A stretch of DNA of 64,000 nucleotides from Chryseobacterium sp. CH21 (GCF_004119445.1 NZ_QICI01000087.1:1-64000); one strand, 5' to 3'; positions 26,805 through 36,207 are shown, counted from the first letter of the stretch. The notes: generated by a model from the letters alone, not told the origin. Translations and numbers: made by a program.

Positions 26805-29210
26805 TTAATGTTTGGTATATTCCGGTTGTTCTGTCGGAATTCTTGATGGTGTAAAGTATTCATTAAGCCAGTAGAAAGTCTGCCCGTTCTGCTGAATCTT
26901 TACTGCAGGGTTATTTCTGTTGGCCAGTAATCTGTCTGCTAAATTTTTATAGTGGTGGAAATAATTTTTTACCGTCTCATTAGGAACGATTTTAGATTTT
27001 TTCCAGCCTTTCAGTTTATATTTAGCCATTAATTCTTCCTCGGAAAGATCAAATCCTGTACTCATACCAATAGCGTAAGACATTGGTAACTCGTAAAGCG
27101 CTCCTTTATCTAAGAATTTTATGGTTGGATTGTATTTCTTCAGGAGTTTCACATATTCTTTTACAGCTCTTGCCTGATTAAAATCCGGGCGATCTGCCTG
27201 AGTATTTTTGTATACCTCGGTGTAGAAAGCTTTCAGGTTATCATATTCCGATTCAGAAATAAGAATTCCTTTTTCTATTCCTGGTGTGAAATCTTTCAGA
27301 TCTTTTGGAATGTATCCTTTTACAAGGAACGGACTTCCGTAATTGATCAGCTGTGCAGCAATTCCTGCAGAAACCGGATTGGTAAGTCCCGGATACAGAT
27401 ATTTATATTTTAAATCCACATCAGTTCTTCCTGCTCCTACCGAGGAATGGAAATATTCATTCAGTGATCTATCAATAGTCTGATTATCTAATGTAACCTG
27501 GGAAATAAGACTGTCTACAGATTTTTTCAGGAATCCCGGAGTAGTAATATCCCCTTTTTTAGGGAAAATAACGAATCCCTGAGACATACTCTGCTTAGGG
27601 TAAGCTAATGAGAAAAACCCTTCATCACCTTCTACCAAACTGAAATTATTCTTGGTCAAAACATCATTTTGATTGATGATCTTTTGTTTTTTAAGTTCTG
27701 CAATATTTTTGGCTGTATTGGTCACAATATTTTCTGCCATCAATACATAATCATTGTAGTTATCTGATGATCTTGCACTGGTTTGGAACATGATCAGTCT
27801 CGCCTGAGCCTGCGTTAATGAACTGATTACACTGTACATATTGCCACTTTGATTAGCAGAGGTACCTACTGTAACCACAATATTGGTTTCATCTGCAACG
27901 TTGGAAAGAAGGTTTCCGGCAGCAGTAAGAGCCTCTCCTACCGGTTGATAACCATTATTGCTTGCGCAGTTCATTTCATTCGTCTTCTGATCAATAAACA
28001 TTGTGATCTTGCTGTAATCTGAACTTAGGTTCGATACAGAAACATTGTTCCCGCAAGAGTTGTTTTTGTATAAAACCACTCCGTATTTAACATTGCTGAA
28101 ATAAGATGGCTTCTCAAATCTAAGCTGAAGATCCTGCAATAATGATTTTACGATAGGTGCATAAGGCGCATTGGCTGCACTTACGTCTAATGCAAAAACG
28201 ATATTGATATTTTTATCTTTTTCTGTAATTTCTCTGTAACGGTCAAAATAAATAGGTTCACCCAAAACATTAGATACAAAGTTTTTGCTGTAATCTAAAA
28301 TGTTGGTAAAATATTTTGTCTTGGTATCCAGAGTAGGTGCTTCTTCTAATGGAAGGTTTACCGGGAAGATATTCTCCAGCGGTGTTCTTTTGTTAACATC
28401 AGTAAGAAGAATGGCTGTTTTATTTTCTGCATCTGAAGCAGAACCACCCGGATGTCCTTCATGGATTCCCAGAGCAGAATCATTGATTCCTGTGGTATTT
28501 TTTAATTTGATAGCCGAACGTTCTCCCCAGCTGGAAATTACGTTGGAACTTACCCATCCGTACAGTCCTTTACCAATGCTGTCTATATCAATGGAAGGTT
28601 TTTTACCTACTAAAAATCGTTTGTTATTTTCTGCCTGTTTATAGACATAAACAATTTGTCCGTTTGGAATTTTTACATTGGCAGCTTCAATAAGACTTGG
28701 TGAGTTGAACACCATAATAGAGTCATTTTTGTAGTATCTTTCAGCGCTTCTGATTACTTCACTGTTGTTAGGTACTACGGCTACTCTTACAGGATATCCT
28801 GTCTTTTCGCTTCTCAGGGCATTGTTCCAAAGAAGAAGGTCCGATTCCTGAATCCATCCATATGTTTTGATAGATTTTGACGAAACTTTTTTCATTAAAG
28901 CATCAGGTACATATTCTGCTACCTTTACCATTCCGTCTCTATGCTTTAAAACCATTAAAGGTTCAAGAAACTTCACTTCTTTATAAGATTTCTCATCATC
29001 TTTATCCAAATAAGCCGTATTTCTGGATCTGTCTGAAATAACAATCCATGGAACTGACTTTTTAGGATAACCGTTTACGACAGGGGAAGCATCCACCTGA
29101 CCGTATTGTGAAGGCTCCGGGGTTTTCTTTGACGGCAGTTTTACCTGGCAACTCGTCAATAATACTGATAACCCTATATAATATGCTGCTAGAGGAAATT
29201 TATTTTTCAT
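26805..29210 (-). CDS. tssR: T6SSiii lipoprotein TssR
   Basis: 801 residues. Lipoprotein signal with lipobox LLTSC (Cys21). A central von Willebrand A-like domain begins at NIVFALDVSAANAPYAP (DxSxx, MIDAS-like) and includes the strand NIVVTVGTSANQSG. Length and architecture match TssR, one of the TssN/O/P/Q/R proteins specific to the Bacteroidota subtype iii system, where they replace the TssJ/L/M membrane complex. It likely lies on the periplasmic face of the outer membrane. Downstream of the PKD protein by 45 bp and probably co-transcribed with the upstream TssO-like genes. Confidence 0.85.
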   Translation of the reverse strand: MKNKFPLAAYYIGLSVLLTSCQVKLPSKKTPEPSQYGQVDASPVVNGYPKKSVPWIVISDRSRNTAYLDKDDEKSYKEVKFLEPLMVLKHRDGMVKVAEYVPDALMKKVSSKSIKTYGWIQESDLLLWNNALRSEKTGYPVRVAVVPNNSEVIRSAERYYKNDSIMVFNSPSLIEAANVKIPNGQIVYVYKQAENNKRFLVGKKPSIDIDSIGKGLYGWVSSNVISSWGERSAIKLKNTTGINDSALGIHEGHPGGSASDAENKTAILLTDVNKRTPLENIFPVNLPLEEAPTLDTKTKYFTNILDYSKNFVSNVLGEPIYFDRYREITEKDKNINIVFALDVSAANAPYAPIVKSLLQDLQLRFEKPSYFSNVKYGVVLYKNNSCGNNVSVSNLSSDYSKITMFIDQKTNEMNCASNNGYQPVGEALTAAGNLLSNVADETNIVVTVGTSANQSGNMYSVISSLTQAQARLIMFQTSARSSDNYNDYVLMAENIVTNTAKNIAELKKQKIINQNDVLTKNNFSLVEGDEGFFSLAYPKQSMSQGFVIFPKKGDITTPGFLKKSVDSLISQVTLDNQTIDRSLNEYFHSSVGAGRTDVDLKYKYLYPGLTNPVSAGIAAQLINYGSPFLVKGYIPKDLKDFTPGIEKGILISESEYDNLKAFYTEVYKNTQADRPDFNQARAVKEYVKLLKKYNPTIKFLDKGALYELPMSYAIGMSTGFDLSEEELMAKYKLKGWKKSKIVPNETVKNYFHHYKNLADRLLANRNNPAVKIQQNGQTFYWLNEYFTPSRIPTEQPEYTKH

Positions 29211-29255
29211 CCTATTTTATCTTTAATGATTGGCGCATCCGTAAACCGGATGATA

Positions 29256-30167
29256 TTATTTGCTTTGATTGATTTCTACTTTGGTAACACAATTCTGCGT
29301 ATCATCCAAATTTACTTTTACTGTCTGAATCACTGTATTTTTGTCAAACTGCAGACCGGCACAGTACATGTAGAAGTTATTCACTTTGCTGTCATTCACC
29401 TTTACAACCGTATTTTCATTGTTACACAGATAGGTTTTCAACAGATAATTGTAATGCATATTGAAACTGTTTCCGTTAGCAATCTGCTGCAGGTGATATT
29501 TGAAATCGTTATCTACTTTTGCATAAGAATCTTCTACCGATACTTCCTCTTCTGCAAGAGCATCATAGGCAGGAAGAATTTTGATGCGGTGGTAGATAGG
29601 CTCCTGTGTTTCTTCAGTATATAGAGTTACTATATAATCTCCAGGTTTTTTATAAGAATAGAATGTAAACTTATCTTTAGAATCTGTATTTCCAGTTTCT
29701 CCGAATTTCCATGCAAACTGTTTTGCTTCAGAAACGGCACGGAAAGGTACATTTTCATTTTGCATTGCCTGAGAAGCCGCCTCAATAGTAGTGGTAGCTT
29801 TTGCTGTATCTTTTGCTTTCTGAACGCTTCTTGCGCTTACCATTACAGGGAAAGATTTCGTGTACTTATTGTCAACGATCAAACTTACCTGATAGTATCC
29901 CGGTTTATTATAAAAGTGAATCCCGCTGTTTTTGTCTGAAGTTGTACCGTCTCCGAAATTCCATCTTTTGGTTTTTGCAAATTGGGTCTTATCTTCGAAT
30001 AAAAGCGTGTCTCCTACCGCCAGTGAAGACGGATAAACCACCCCCACAATATCATCCGCAGAATGAATTACCTTTTTCTGCAGCCATAGTGCAACCAGTG
30101 CCGCAATAAGCAGCGTTGCTACTACACCGATAATAATGTTCTTTTTGTTCTTTTGAAAATAATTCAT
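29256..30167 (-). CDS. T6SSiii membrane-anchored PKD-domain protein (probable TssP)
   Basis: 303 residues. One N-terminal membrane helix (about 11-29, IIIGVVATLLIAALVALWL) leaves the rest periplasmic. Two PKD-like beta-sandwiches follow: WNFGDGTTSDKNSGIHFY...YYQVSLIV (about 68-105) and FAWKFGETGNTDSKDKFTFY...GDYIVTLY (about 150-185). The C-terminal ~90 residues are mixed, with two cysteines in TYLCNN and MYCAG. Position between tssR and the TssO-like genes makes it a component of the trans-envelope complex; the name TssP rests on context and size. Confidence 0.7.
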   Translation of the reverse strand: MNYFQKNKKNIIIGVVATLLIAALVALWLQKKVIHSADDIVGVVYPSSLAVGDTLLFEDKTQFAKTKRWNFGDGTTSDKNSGIHFYNKPGYYQVSLIVDNKYTKSFPVMVSARSVQKAKDTAKATTTIEAASQAMQNENVPFRAVSEAKQFAWKFGETGNTDSKDKFTFYSYKKPGDYIVTLYTEETQEPIYHRIKILPAYDALAEEEVSVEDSYAKVDNDFKYHLQQIANGNSFNMHYNYLLKTYLCNNENTVVKVNDSKVNNFYMYCAGLQFDKNTVIQTVKVNLDDTQNCVTKVEINQSK

Positions 30168-30215
30168 AGTTAGTAATTGTGATGTGTTTTATGTAAAGTT
30201 CCTAGTATTTCTTGC

Positions 30216-30807
30216 TTACTGCATTCTGGCTTTCAGATCCTGCTCACGCTGATAAAGCTTATTCTGCTTATCTTTAAATCCGATTCTGCATTCATCTACC
30301 TGTTTCTGGAAAATTTTAATGTCTTCTGAGGTTGTTGAAATTACTTTTTTGTCATCAAAATACATTTTATAGAATTTGGCGATCTGAGGATAGGCATCTT
30401 TTCGGATGTCTACTACATCAGTCCCATTAAAATAGCTGTTAAGGTCATTAACGCCCAACTGAATATTATTTTCTACAAAAGGCTGTGGACCATCATTGGT
30501 AAGCTTGGTGATCATGGCATAAGTACTGTCCATGATAGGTATCACCACTTTTTGATGCTGTTCAAATTCAGCTTTCTGCTCCAGATTCTGAATTCCTCTT
30601 ACATCTTCATCAGAAAAAGGAGATACAAATCCTTTTAAAAAGATGATTCCCAGAAACAACATTGCCGTCACAAGCATCAGTATTAAATAAAAAACTGATA
30701 ATGCCTTTCTTTCTTAGATAGTGTGATTTGTCCTTGCATTTCTTTTCTTTTTTATCTTCTTCTTTTACTTCCTGTGAAATTTCTCGTAGGGTCTTTTCTA
30801 AGCTCAT
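30216..30807 (-). pseudogene. TssO-like T6SSiii membrane protein, frameshifted
   Basis: The downstream frame (30216-30677) encodes 153 residues but begins in the middle of a membrane helix. The upstream frame from ATG at 30807 encodes a charged cytoplasmic N-terminus (MSLEKTLREISQEVKEE...HYLRKK). Joining them by removing one base at 30704-30705 (or assuming two missing) gives RKK-ALSVFYLILMLVTAMLFLGIIFLKG, a complete membrane helix with positive charges before it, and a protein of about 196 residues with a periplasmic helical domain. The same topology is seen in the gene just upstream. The start overlaps that gene by 56 bp. Assigned to TssO or TssQ class by context. Confidence 0.7.
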
Positions 30808-31288
30808 TGTTAGTGACTTTTATTTTACCCATACATTCATCCAGATCCCTTAAAACGGTTTTCTTCTGGTATTCTACTTCGATGATCTTGGCTTTTAAAG
30901 TCATCATCGGTACAATCTGCTTCATCAGTATAGCATAATGCTTAAAACTTTGGGCACTGTCTTTACCCATAATATTTTTAGCATCTCTCACGTTATCCAT
31001 AATACTGGTTCTGAGGAATACATCATTCTCCACCTTATTGATACTAAGCTGGTTCATTTTGTCATAAATATCATCAATGTGATCTCTCAGTACGTCACTT
31101 CGAAGCATCAGTTCTTTATAGGCTTCAGCTTCACGGCTGATCCCTTCCCGTTGTATATCATAACTCTTAAAGAAGAGAAATAAACACGAAAAAGATACAA
31201 CCGACAAAACGACAAAAGACAGAATAAACTTCCAAATGCCAATTCTGACGTCAGATTTGTTTAATTTTTTTTCCCTGTTAGAAGACAT
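30752..31288 (-). CDS. TssO-like T6SSiii single-pass membrane protein
   Basis: 178 residues. Cytoplasmic basic N-terminus, one membrane helix at about 18-40 (IWKFILSFVVLSVVSFSCLFLFF), then about 135 residues of periplasmic, probably coiled helices (YKELMLRSDVLRDHIDDIYDKMNQ...). The length and topology match TssO of subtype iii. It is the first gene of the minus-strand T6SS run (TssO-like, second TssO-like, PKD, TssR) and is divergent from a LuxR-type regulator across a 178-bp gap. Confidence 0.7.
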   Translation of the reverse strand: MSSNREKKLNKSDVRIGIWKFILSFVVLSVVSFSCLFLFFKSYDIQREGISREAEAYKELMLRSDVLRDHIDDIYDKMNQLSINKVENDVFLRTSIMDNVRDAKNIMGKDSAQSFKHYAILMKQIVPMMTLKAKIIEVEYQKKTVLRDLDECMGKIKVTNNELRKDPTRNFTGSKRRR

Positions 31289-31466
31289 AATTTGCGATTT
31301 GTTTGGCCTGTGAAAATATAAAAAAAAAAATTTATGCGCAATACGTAATTTCCCCAGGCCTGTTTCGGGAAACCCGGATTAAATTAATATTAATTTCCTC
31401 TTTGATAAGTTTTTCATAAATTAGACCTCTAAATTTTGAATATCATTCGCCAAATCGATATTAAGA

Positions 31467-32138
31467 ATGAGTAAAATATTATCTAATACCGTACGTTTTT
31501 CTATTGCTGACAGTGATTTTTATTTTAAAAAAATAATGATCAAAACACTGATGGAAAATCCTTTCTATATGCTTCTGAATGACTGTAACAACGGGCACGA
31601 GCTTGTTAACAGAATCTACAGAAGACAGGAAGATGTGTTCATTATAGAACTCTTTATGCCGGTATTAAGCGGAATTGAAGCCATTAAATACATCAGAAAA
31701 AACAATGCAGAAACGCCTATTATCACTTATTCCGGTACCTACCAGGAGGATATGGCAGAAATTCTTTCCAAAATTCCTAATATCTATTACTGTCAAAAGA
31801 AGAGCACCATTATAAAAGATATTATTAAAGGAAGCATTGCCTCCGATGATTTTGATTATCATGCCTATTCTAAAGAATGGGAACAGCAGCCACTTGCTGT
31901 ACAGGAATATATGGACAGGCAGAAAAAAGGACAGGAAGAGCTTTCACCAGCTGAAATACAGCTGATGAGATTCTGCTATGAAGGTTTCAGTAATAAAGAA
32001 ATTGCAGAAAAACTCAACTTGAGCACCAGAACTATTGATACTTATATCAACAGGCTTACAGAAAAGCTTGGGCTAAAAACTAAACTTCATCTGATCCGTT
32101 TCTGTGTAGAAAACGGATATTACAATTCCAGTTTATAA
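31467..32138 (+). CDS. LuxR-type regulator with degenerate receiver, divergent from the T6SS genes
   Basis: 223 residues. The N-terminal ~125 residues have receiver-domain form (SIADSDFYFKKIMIKTL, VFIIELFMPVLSGIEAI, PIITYSGTY), but the phosphoacceptor aspartate is Glu (FIIEL before FMPVLSG), a change that often mimics phosphorylation. The C-terminal HTH (about 160-220: LSPAEIQLMRFCYEGFSNKE, then STRTIDTYINRL) is typical of LuxR/FixJ proteins. No histidine kinase gene is nearby. Divergent from the TssO-like gene, it is a good candidate for control of the T6SS, perhaps through the hcp double-dyad sites; no direct evidence. Confidence 0.82.
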   Translation: MSKILSNTVRFSIADSDFYFKKIMIKTLMENPFYMLLNDCNNGHELVNRIYRRQEDVFIIELFMPVLSGIEAIKYIRKNNAETPIITYSGTYQEDMAEILSKIPNIYYCQKKSTIIKDIIKGSIASDDFDYHAYSKEWEQQPLAVQEYMDRQKKGQEELSPAEIQLMRFCYEGFSNKEIAEKLNLSTRTIDTYINRLTEKLGLKTKLHLIRFCVENGYYNSSL

Positions 32139-32392
32139 ACTTTTAATTTCTTTATTTTTCATCTTACATTTTTGATGACCCTGGGGATAAATTAGATACT
32201 ATTATTTTTTTTAAATCAAAGTAACAAACCCCTCCAGAGCCCATTTCCATTGACATTTATTAAATTTTGTTCATTATTTTTTTGTATCTTTATCCCGTTA
32301 CATTATTTTATTGTTAAATTATCAAAGGAGTACCTTAATACAGCGTACACATTAAAAGCTCAACGATTTGAATAAAAATATTTTGCCACTAA

Positions 32393-32425
32393 TTTGCTAG
32401 TATTCAATTTTTTTAACTAAATTTG
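32393..32425 (+). promoter_or_regulatory. Promoter of the HU gene
   Basis: TTTG (32393-32396), a 21-bp spacer, and TAAATTTG (32418-32425) fit the Bacteroidota -33/-7 consensus well, 31 bp before the HU start codon. Confidence 0.65.
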
Positions 32426-32456
32426 CACACCTAAAATTTAAAATTAAAATAAGGAA

Positions 32457-32747
32457 ATGACAAAGGCAGAATTGGTAAACACCATCTCAAATAAGTTGGG
32501 AACAGAAAAGAATGAAACACAGAAAGTTGTAGAAGCTTTTATGCAGGAGATTAGAACTTCTATGTATAATGGGGATAACGTTTATCTAAGAGGTTTTGGA
32601 TCTTTTATCATTAAAACAAGAGCTGCTAAAACAGGAAGAAATATTTCTAAGAACACTGCAATTGAGATTCCTGCTCATAACATTCCTGCTTTCAAACCTT
32701 CAAAATCTTTTGTAGAGAAAGTAAAAACTAAAGTTGCAGTAAAATAA
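32457..32747 (+). CDS. HU family DNA-binding protein
   Basis: 96 residues. Matches HU/IHF: N-terminal helices (MTKAELVNTISNKLG, VVEAFMQEIRTSM), then the beta-arm region with NVYLRGFGSFIIKTRAAKTGRN and IPAHNIPAFKPSKSFVEKV. The proline-containing intercalating tip (EIPAHN) is present. It bends DNA as a dimer and shapes the nucleoid. A basic 29-residue gene follows 43 bp downstream. Confidence 0.95.
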   Translation: MTKAELVNTISNKLGTEKNETQKVVEAFMQEIRTSMYNGDNVYLRGFGSFIIKTRAAKTGRNISKNTAIEIPAHNIPAFKPSKSFVEKVKTKVAVK

Positions 32748-32790
32748 GAACATTAACTGAATATTAACTAGTTACTAAAAAATTAAAATT

Positions 32791-32880
32791 ATGCCAAGCG
32801 GAAAGAAAAGAAAAAGACACAAGGTTGCTACTCACAAAAGAAAGAAAAGAAGAAGAGCAAACAGACATAAGAAAAAATAA
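32791..32880 (+). CDS. 29-residue basic COX24/AURKAIP1-like protein
   Basis: A 29-codon gene (MPSGKKRKRHKVATHKRKKR..., ending RHKKK) in which more than half of the residues are Lys, Arg or His. This matches the short, highly conserved Bacteroidota proteins that carry the AURKAIP1/COX24 domain, related to mitochondrial ribosome-associated COX24 and bacterial bS22-like peptides. It probably binds rRNA. It lies between HU and RNase G with a hairpin after its stop, and too little else can be read from so short a sequence. Confidence 0.85.
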   Translation: MPSGKKRKRHKVATHKRKKRRRANRHKKK

Positions 32881-32910
32881 TCTCTTTTTCTCGAGATTTA
32901 CAATATAATA

Positions 32911-32960
32911 ATATAGTTGGTGGATTTAAATTCTTAAAGTTCACTAACTATATTTTTGTT
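32911..32960 (+). terminator. Probable terminator after the HU/COX24-like genes
   Basis: 12-bp stem ATATAGTTGGTG / CACTAACTATAT with one mismatch, a 19-base loop, and TTTTTG after it. Confidence 0.6.
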
Positions 32961-33114
32961 TGCAACTATAAGATTCCTCGGAAAGCGGAAGGTTTCCAAT
33001 ATTATTTTAATAAACATATAATGGTTTTCATTCAAAATCCTTATATTTAATAGATGAATTAATCAAGAAAAACATCCACTTCCTATAATCTTAACAATTT
33101 TATCTTAATAAAAA

Positions 33115-34673
33115 ATGAAGAAAGAACTAATAGTTTCGCATGAAGATGATCTTACAAAGATTGCACTGCTGGAAGACGGAAGACTATGTGAACTTCATGA
33201 ACAAGAGGACAAAAGCGATTTTATAGTTGGAGATCTGTTTATAGGAAAAGTAAAAAAACTTGCACCCAATCTGAATGCTGCATTCGTTAATATCGGATAC
33301 GAGAAGGATGCCTTTCTGCATTATCAGGACCTGGGACCCCAGTATCTTACGTACAGAAAGTTTTTAAAGGATACTATTTCTAAAAAACAAAGCACTTCGA
33401 GCTTAAAAAATTTCGAGATACAACCCGAAATAGACAAAAACGGAACGGTAGATAAAGTAATCGCCAAAGATGACCTGGTTCTGTTACAAATTACAAAAGA
33501 ACCAATTTCTACAAAAGGCCCCAGAATTTCTACCCAGATTTCATTAACAGGGCGTTTCCTGGTTTTAATTCCTTTCGACAATAAAGTTTCTATTTCCAAA
33601 AAAATCAGAAGTACTGAGGAAAAAGAAAGACTGAGAACTCTTATCGACAGCATTAAGCCTGAAGGTTTCGGAGTAATTATCAGAACTGTAGCCGAAGGAA
33701 AAAAAGTAGCAGATCTTCATAATGACATGAACCAGCTGGTTCAAAATGGGAAAGCACTTTTAAGAACATCCAGAGAAATAAAGTTCCGTCTAAAGTTTTA
33801 AGCGAAGAAGACAAAGCTTCAGCTATTTTAAGAGACAATTTTAATCAGGATTTCGTGAATATCATCTGCGATGATGAGCAAATGGTCAACGAAATGACAA
33901 ATTACGTGGAAGTAATAGCCCCTGAAAAGAAAAACATTGTCCAGTTTTATGATTCCCATATTCCACTTCTGGAATATTACAATGTTGAAAAACAGCTTAA
34001 ACAGAGCTTCGGAAAACACGTTAACATTCCAAGCTCCAAAGGAGCCTATCTTGTTATTGAACACACAGAAGCACTTCACGTAGTTGACGTGAACTCTGGT
34101 AACAATATTACTACCGGAGCTGCTGTCAACAAAGAGCATGCACTGAAAGTGAACAAAATGGCTGCTACTGAAATTGCAAGACAACTTCGCCTCCGCGATA
34201 TGGGAGGTATCATTGTTATCGATTTCATAGATATGCCGAATTCTGATCACAGAAGAGATCTTTATGAGCATCTGAAAGAGGAAATGAAGCGCGACAAAGC
34301 ACGCCACAAAATCCTTCCTCCTAGTAAATTTGGTCTGATCCAGATCACCAGACAAAGAAACCGTCCGGAAAAACAGATCGATACCAAAGAAGAAAACCCG
34401 AATAAAGACGGAGAAATTGTAGCTCCAATTGTTATCGTGGAAAGAATGGGTGAAACCTTAAGAAACATCTTGCAGAAAGAAAAAGGAAAAATCTATCTGC
34501 ATGTACACCCATTTGTGGAAGCCTACCTTACAAAAGGCATTAAAAGTATCCAGATGAAATGGTTTATCAAATACAAAAAATGGGTAACCATTGTTCCCAG
34601 AGATTCTTTTAAATACTTAGAATACAAAATCTACAATGCCAAAAAAGAAGAATTGATAGAATTCTCTAATTAA
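33115..34673 (+). pseudogene. rng: Rne/Rng family ribonuclease (RNase G-like), frameshifted
   Basis: About 519 residues when repaired. The N-terminal S1 domain (FIGKVKKLAPNLNAAFVNIGYEKDAFLHYQD) and the RNase H-like/5'-sensor part lie in 33115-33801. The DNase I-like catalytic core continues in another frame to 34673, with the two metal-binding aspartates in VVDVNSGN and IVIDFIDM. An A run at 33743-33746 is one base short: with five A's the text reads LVQKWESTFKNIQRNKVPSKVLSEED straight into the core. This enzyme processes rRNA and mRNA ends, so loss is improbable and a sequencing error is likely. Length suits RNase G, not RNase E. Confidence 0.9.
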
Positions 34674-34680
34674 AAAATTT

Positions 34681-34711
34681 AAAACCTTCGGTATAACCGA
34701 AGGTTTTTTTA
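34681..34711 (+). terminator. Rho-independent terminator after rng
   Basis: Perfect hairpin AAACCTTCGG-TATAA-CCGAAGGTTT followed by TTTT, 8 bp after the stop. Confidence 0.92.
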
Positions 34712-34836
34712 ATTTGCATTTATAACTATAGAATATGATTTACAATTTAAGTTTTGACTGAAACCTAAAACCGATGGATATTTTTTTGTTAAATGAACAA
34801 AACCCACTCTTACTGTATTTAGACATTTAAGGAAAC

Positions 34837-34870
34837 ATCTTTTATCTTTTATCTTTTATCTTTTATCTTT
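34837..34870 (+). repeat. Tandem 7-bp repeat (ATCTTTT) before the OsmC gene
   Basis: Four perfect ATCTTTT units plus a fifth partial one end 5 bp before the ATG at 34876. The array takes the place where the ribosome-binding or promoter-proximal region should be. Slippage would alter spacing in 7-bp steps. Confidence 0.8.
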
Positions 34871-34875
34871 AAAAT

Positions 34876-35343
34876 ATGAAAAATCACCATTACAAAATCA
34901 CCGTTCAATGGACAGGAAACCAGGGAACCGGAACAAGTAGTTATAGAGAATACGAAAGAAACCATACTATTTCAGCAGAAAATAAAACTGTTATTGAAGG
35001 GTCGTCTGATCCGGCGTTCCGTGGTGATAAAACGAAGTACAATCCGGAAGACATGCTATTATCTTCACTTTCCTCTTGTCATATGCTCTGGTATCTGCAT
35101 TTTTGTTCCGAAGCAGGCATTATTGTAACGGATTACAGGGATGAAGCAACGGGCATTATGACAGAGACAACCAACGGAAGCGGACATTTTACAGAAGTAA
35201 CTTTACATCCTACAGTAACTGTTTCAGAGGAATCTATGAAGGAAAAAGCAGAACAGCTTCATCATAAAGCCAACGAATTTTGTTTCATTGCCAACTCAGT
35301 TAATTTTCCGGTAAAGCATATCCCTACCACGTTAATTATATAA
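34876..35343 (+). CDS. OsmC family peroxiredoxin-like protein
   Basis: 155 residues. It carries the two redox cysteines of OsmC/Ohr proteins in their usual contexts, SSCHMLWYLHF and NEFCFIANSVN, and the family's NPEDMLLSSLSSCH turn. It probably reduces organic hydroperoxides in the cytoplasm. It is a single gene between rng and a LuxR-type regulator, with a 7-bp tandem repeat directly upstream of the start. Confidence 0.9.
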   Translation: MKNHHYKITVQWTGNQGTGTSSYREYERNHTISAENKTVIEGSSDPAFRGDKTKYNPEDMLLSSLSSCHMLWYLHFCSEAGIIVTDYRDEATGIMTETTNGSGHFTEVTLHPTVTVSEESMKEKAEQLHHKANEFCFIANSVNFPVKHIPTTLII

Positions 35344-35556
35344 TACCACATTTCAAATTAAACTTCAAAAACAGTGATTAACATTACGTTTTAACAGCAA
35401 TAACTCCAAAAAACTCCACAAAAAGAGAATTATTTAATGAATAATCAATAAAAATAACAATTTACCATCAATAAAAACACAATAGTTTGAAAATATTTAT
35501 CAATTTTATTCAAAATGTAAAGTTTTTTTCCTATTTTTATATAAATAAAACAGACC

Positions 35557-36207
35557 ATGATGAAACCAAGATTGACTATTTTTGATGAACCCATGCTGTA
35601 TACAGAGGGATTATCAAGACTACTTTCACAAAGTAATATTTTTAGTACCATTGACATTTGTAATTCTTTAGAACCCCTCACCAAACGTTTAAAAGATCAA
35701 CCTCCGGAAATGCTAATCATGAGTTCCAATATGCTTATGCTGACGGAACTCTGCAAGCTTACAGAAAATATTATTTCTGAACATCAAAATATGAAAATCA
35801 TTATCATAGGCAGTTCTTATGATGTGATTGACATCCGGAAACTCTTCAATAAAGGCATCAAAGGTTATCTTGACAAAAACTGTACGTATGATGAATTCCT
35901 GAAATCCATCAATATTTTACTCCTTAATGAGATCTACATCTGTGATCATGCAAAAGAAAAAATGATCAGCTTTATCAGCAGTGAACAGGAAAAACCCAAT
36001 CCTCATATCAGGGAACCTCTTACCCGCCGCGAAATGGAAATCCTAAAACTCATATGCGACGGAAACAGTAGTAAAGATATCTCTGAAAAACTTTTTATAA
36101 GCATCAATACGGTAGAAACACATCGAAAAAGAATTCTTTTGAAACTCAATGCAAAAAACTCAGTCGGAATTGTAAAATATGCTATAGAGAATCATATCAT
36201 CGACTGA
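35557..36207 (+). CDS. LuxR-type regulator with receiver lacking the phospho-Asp (CsgD-like position)
   Basis: 216 residues. A receiver-like N-terminus (LTIFDEPMLYTEGLSRLL; KIIIIGSSYD; GIKGYLDKNCTYDEFLKSI) has no aspartate at the phosphorylation strand, reading MLIMSSNMLML. The C-terminal HTH (about 148-210: LTRREMEILKLICDGNSSKD, NTVETHRKRIL) is classic LuxR/NarL. E. coli CsgD, the curli master regulator, is also a LuxR protein with a non-canonical receiver. Here the gene converges on the curli operon with 370 bp between stops, so a role in curli control is plausible but unproven. Confidence 0.82.
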   Translation: MMKPRLTIFDEPMLYTEGLSRLLSQSNIFSTIDICNSLEPLTKRLKDQPPEMLIMSSNMLMLTELCKLTENIISEHQNMKIIIIGSSYDVIDIRKLFNKGIKGYLDKNCTYDEFLKSINILLLNEIYICDHAKEKMISFISSEQEKPNPHIREPLTRREMEILKLICDGNSSKDISEKLFISINTVETHRKRILLKLNAKNSVGIVKYAIENHIID

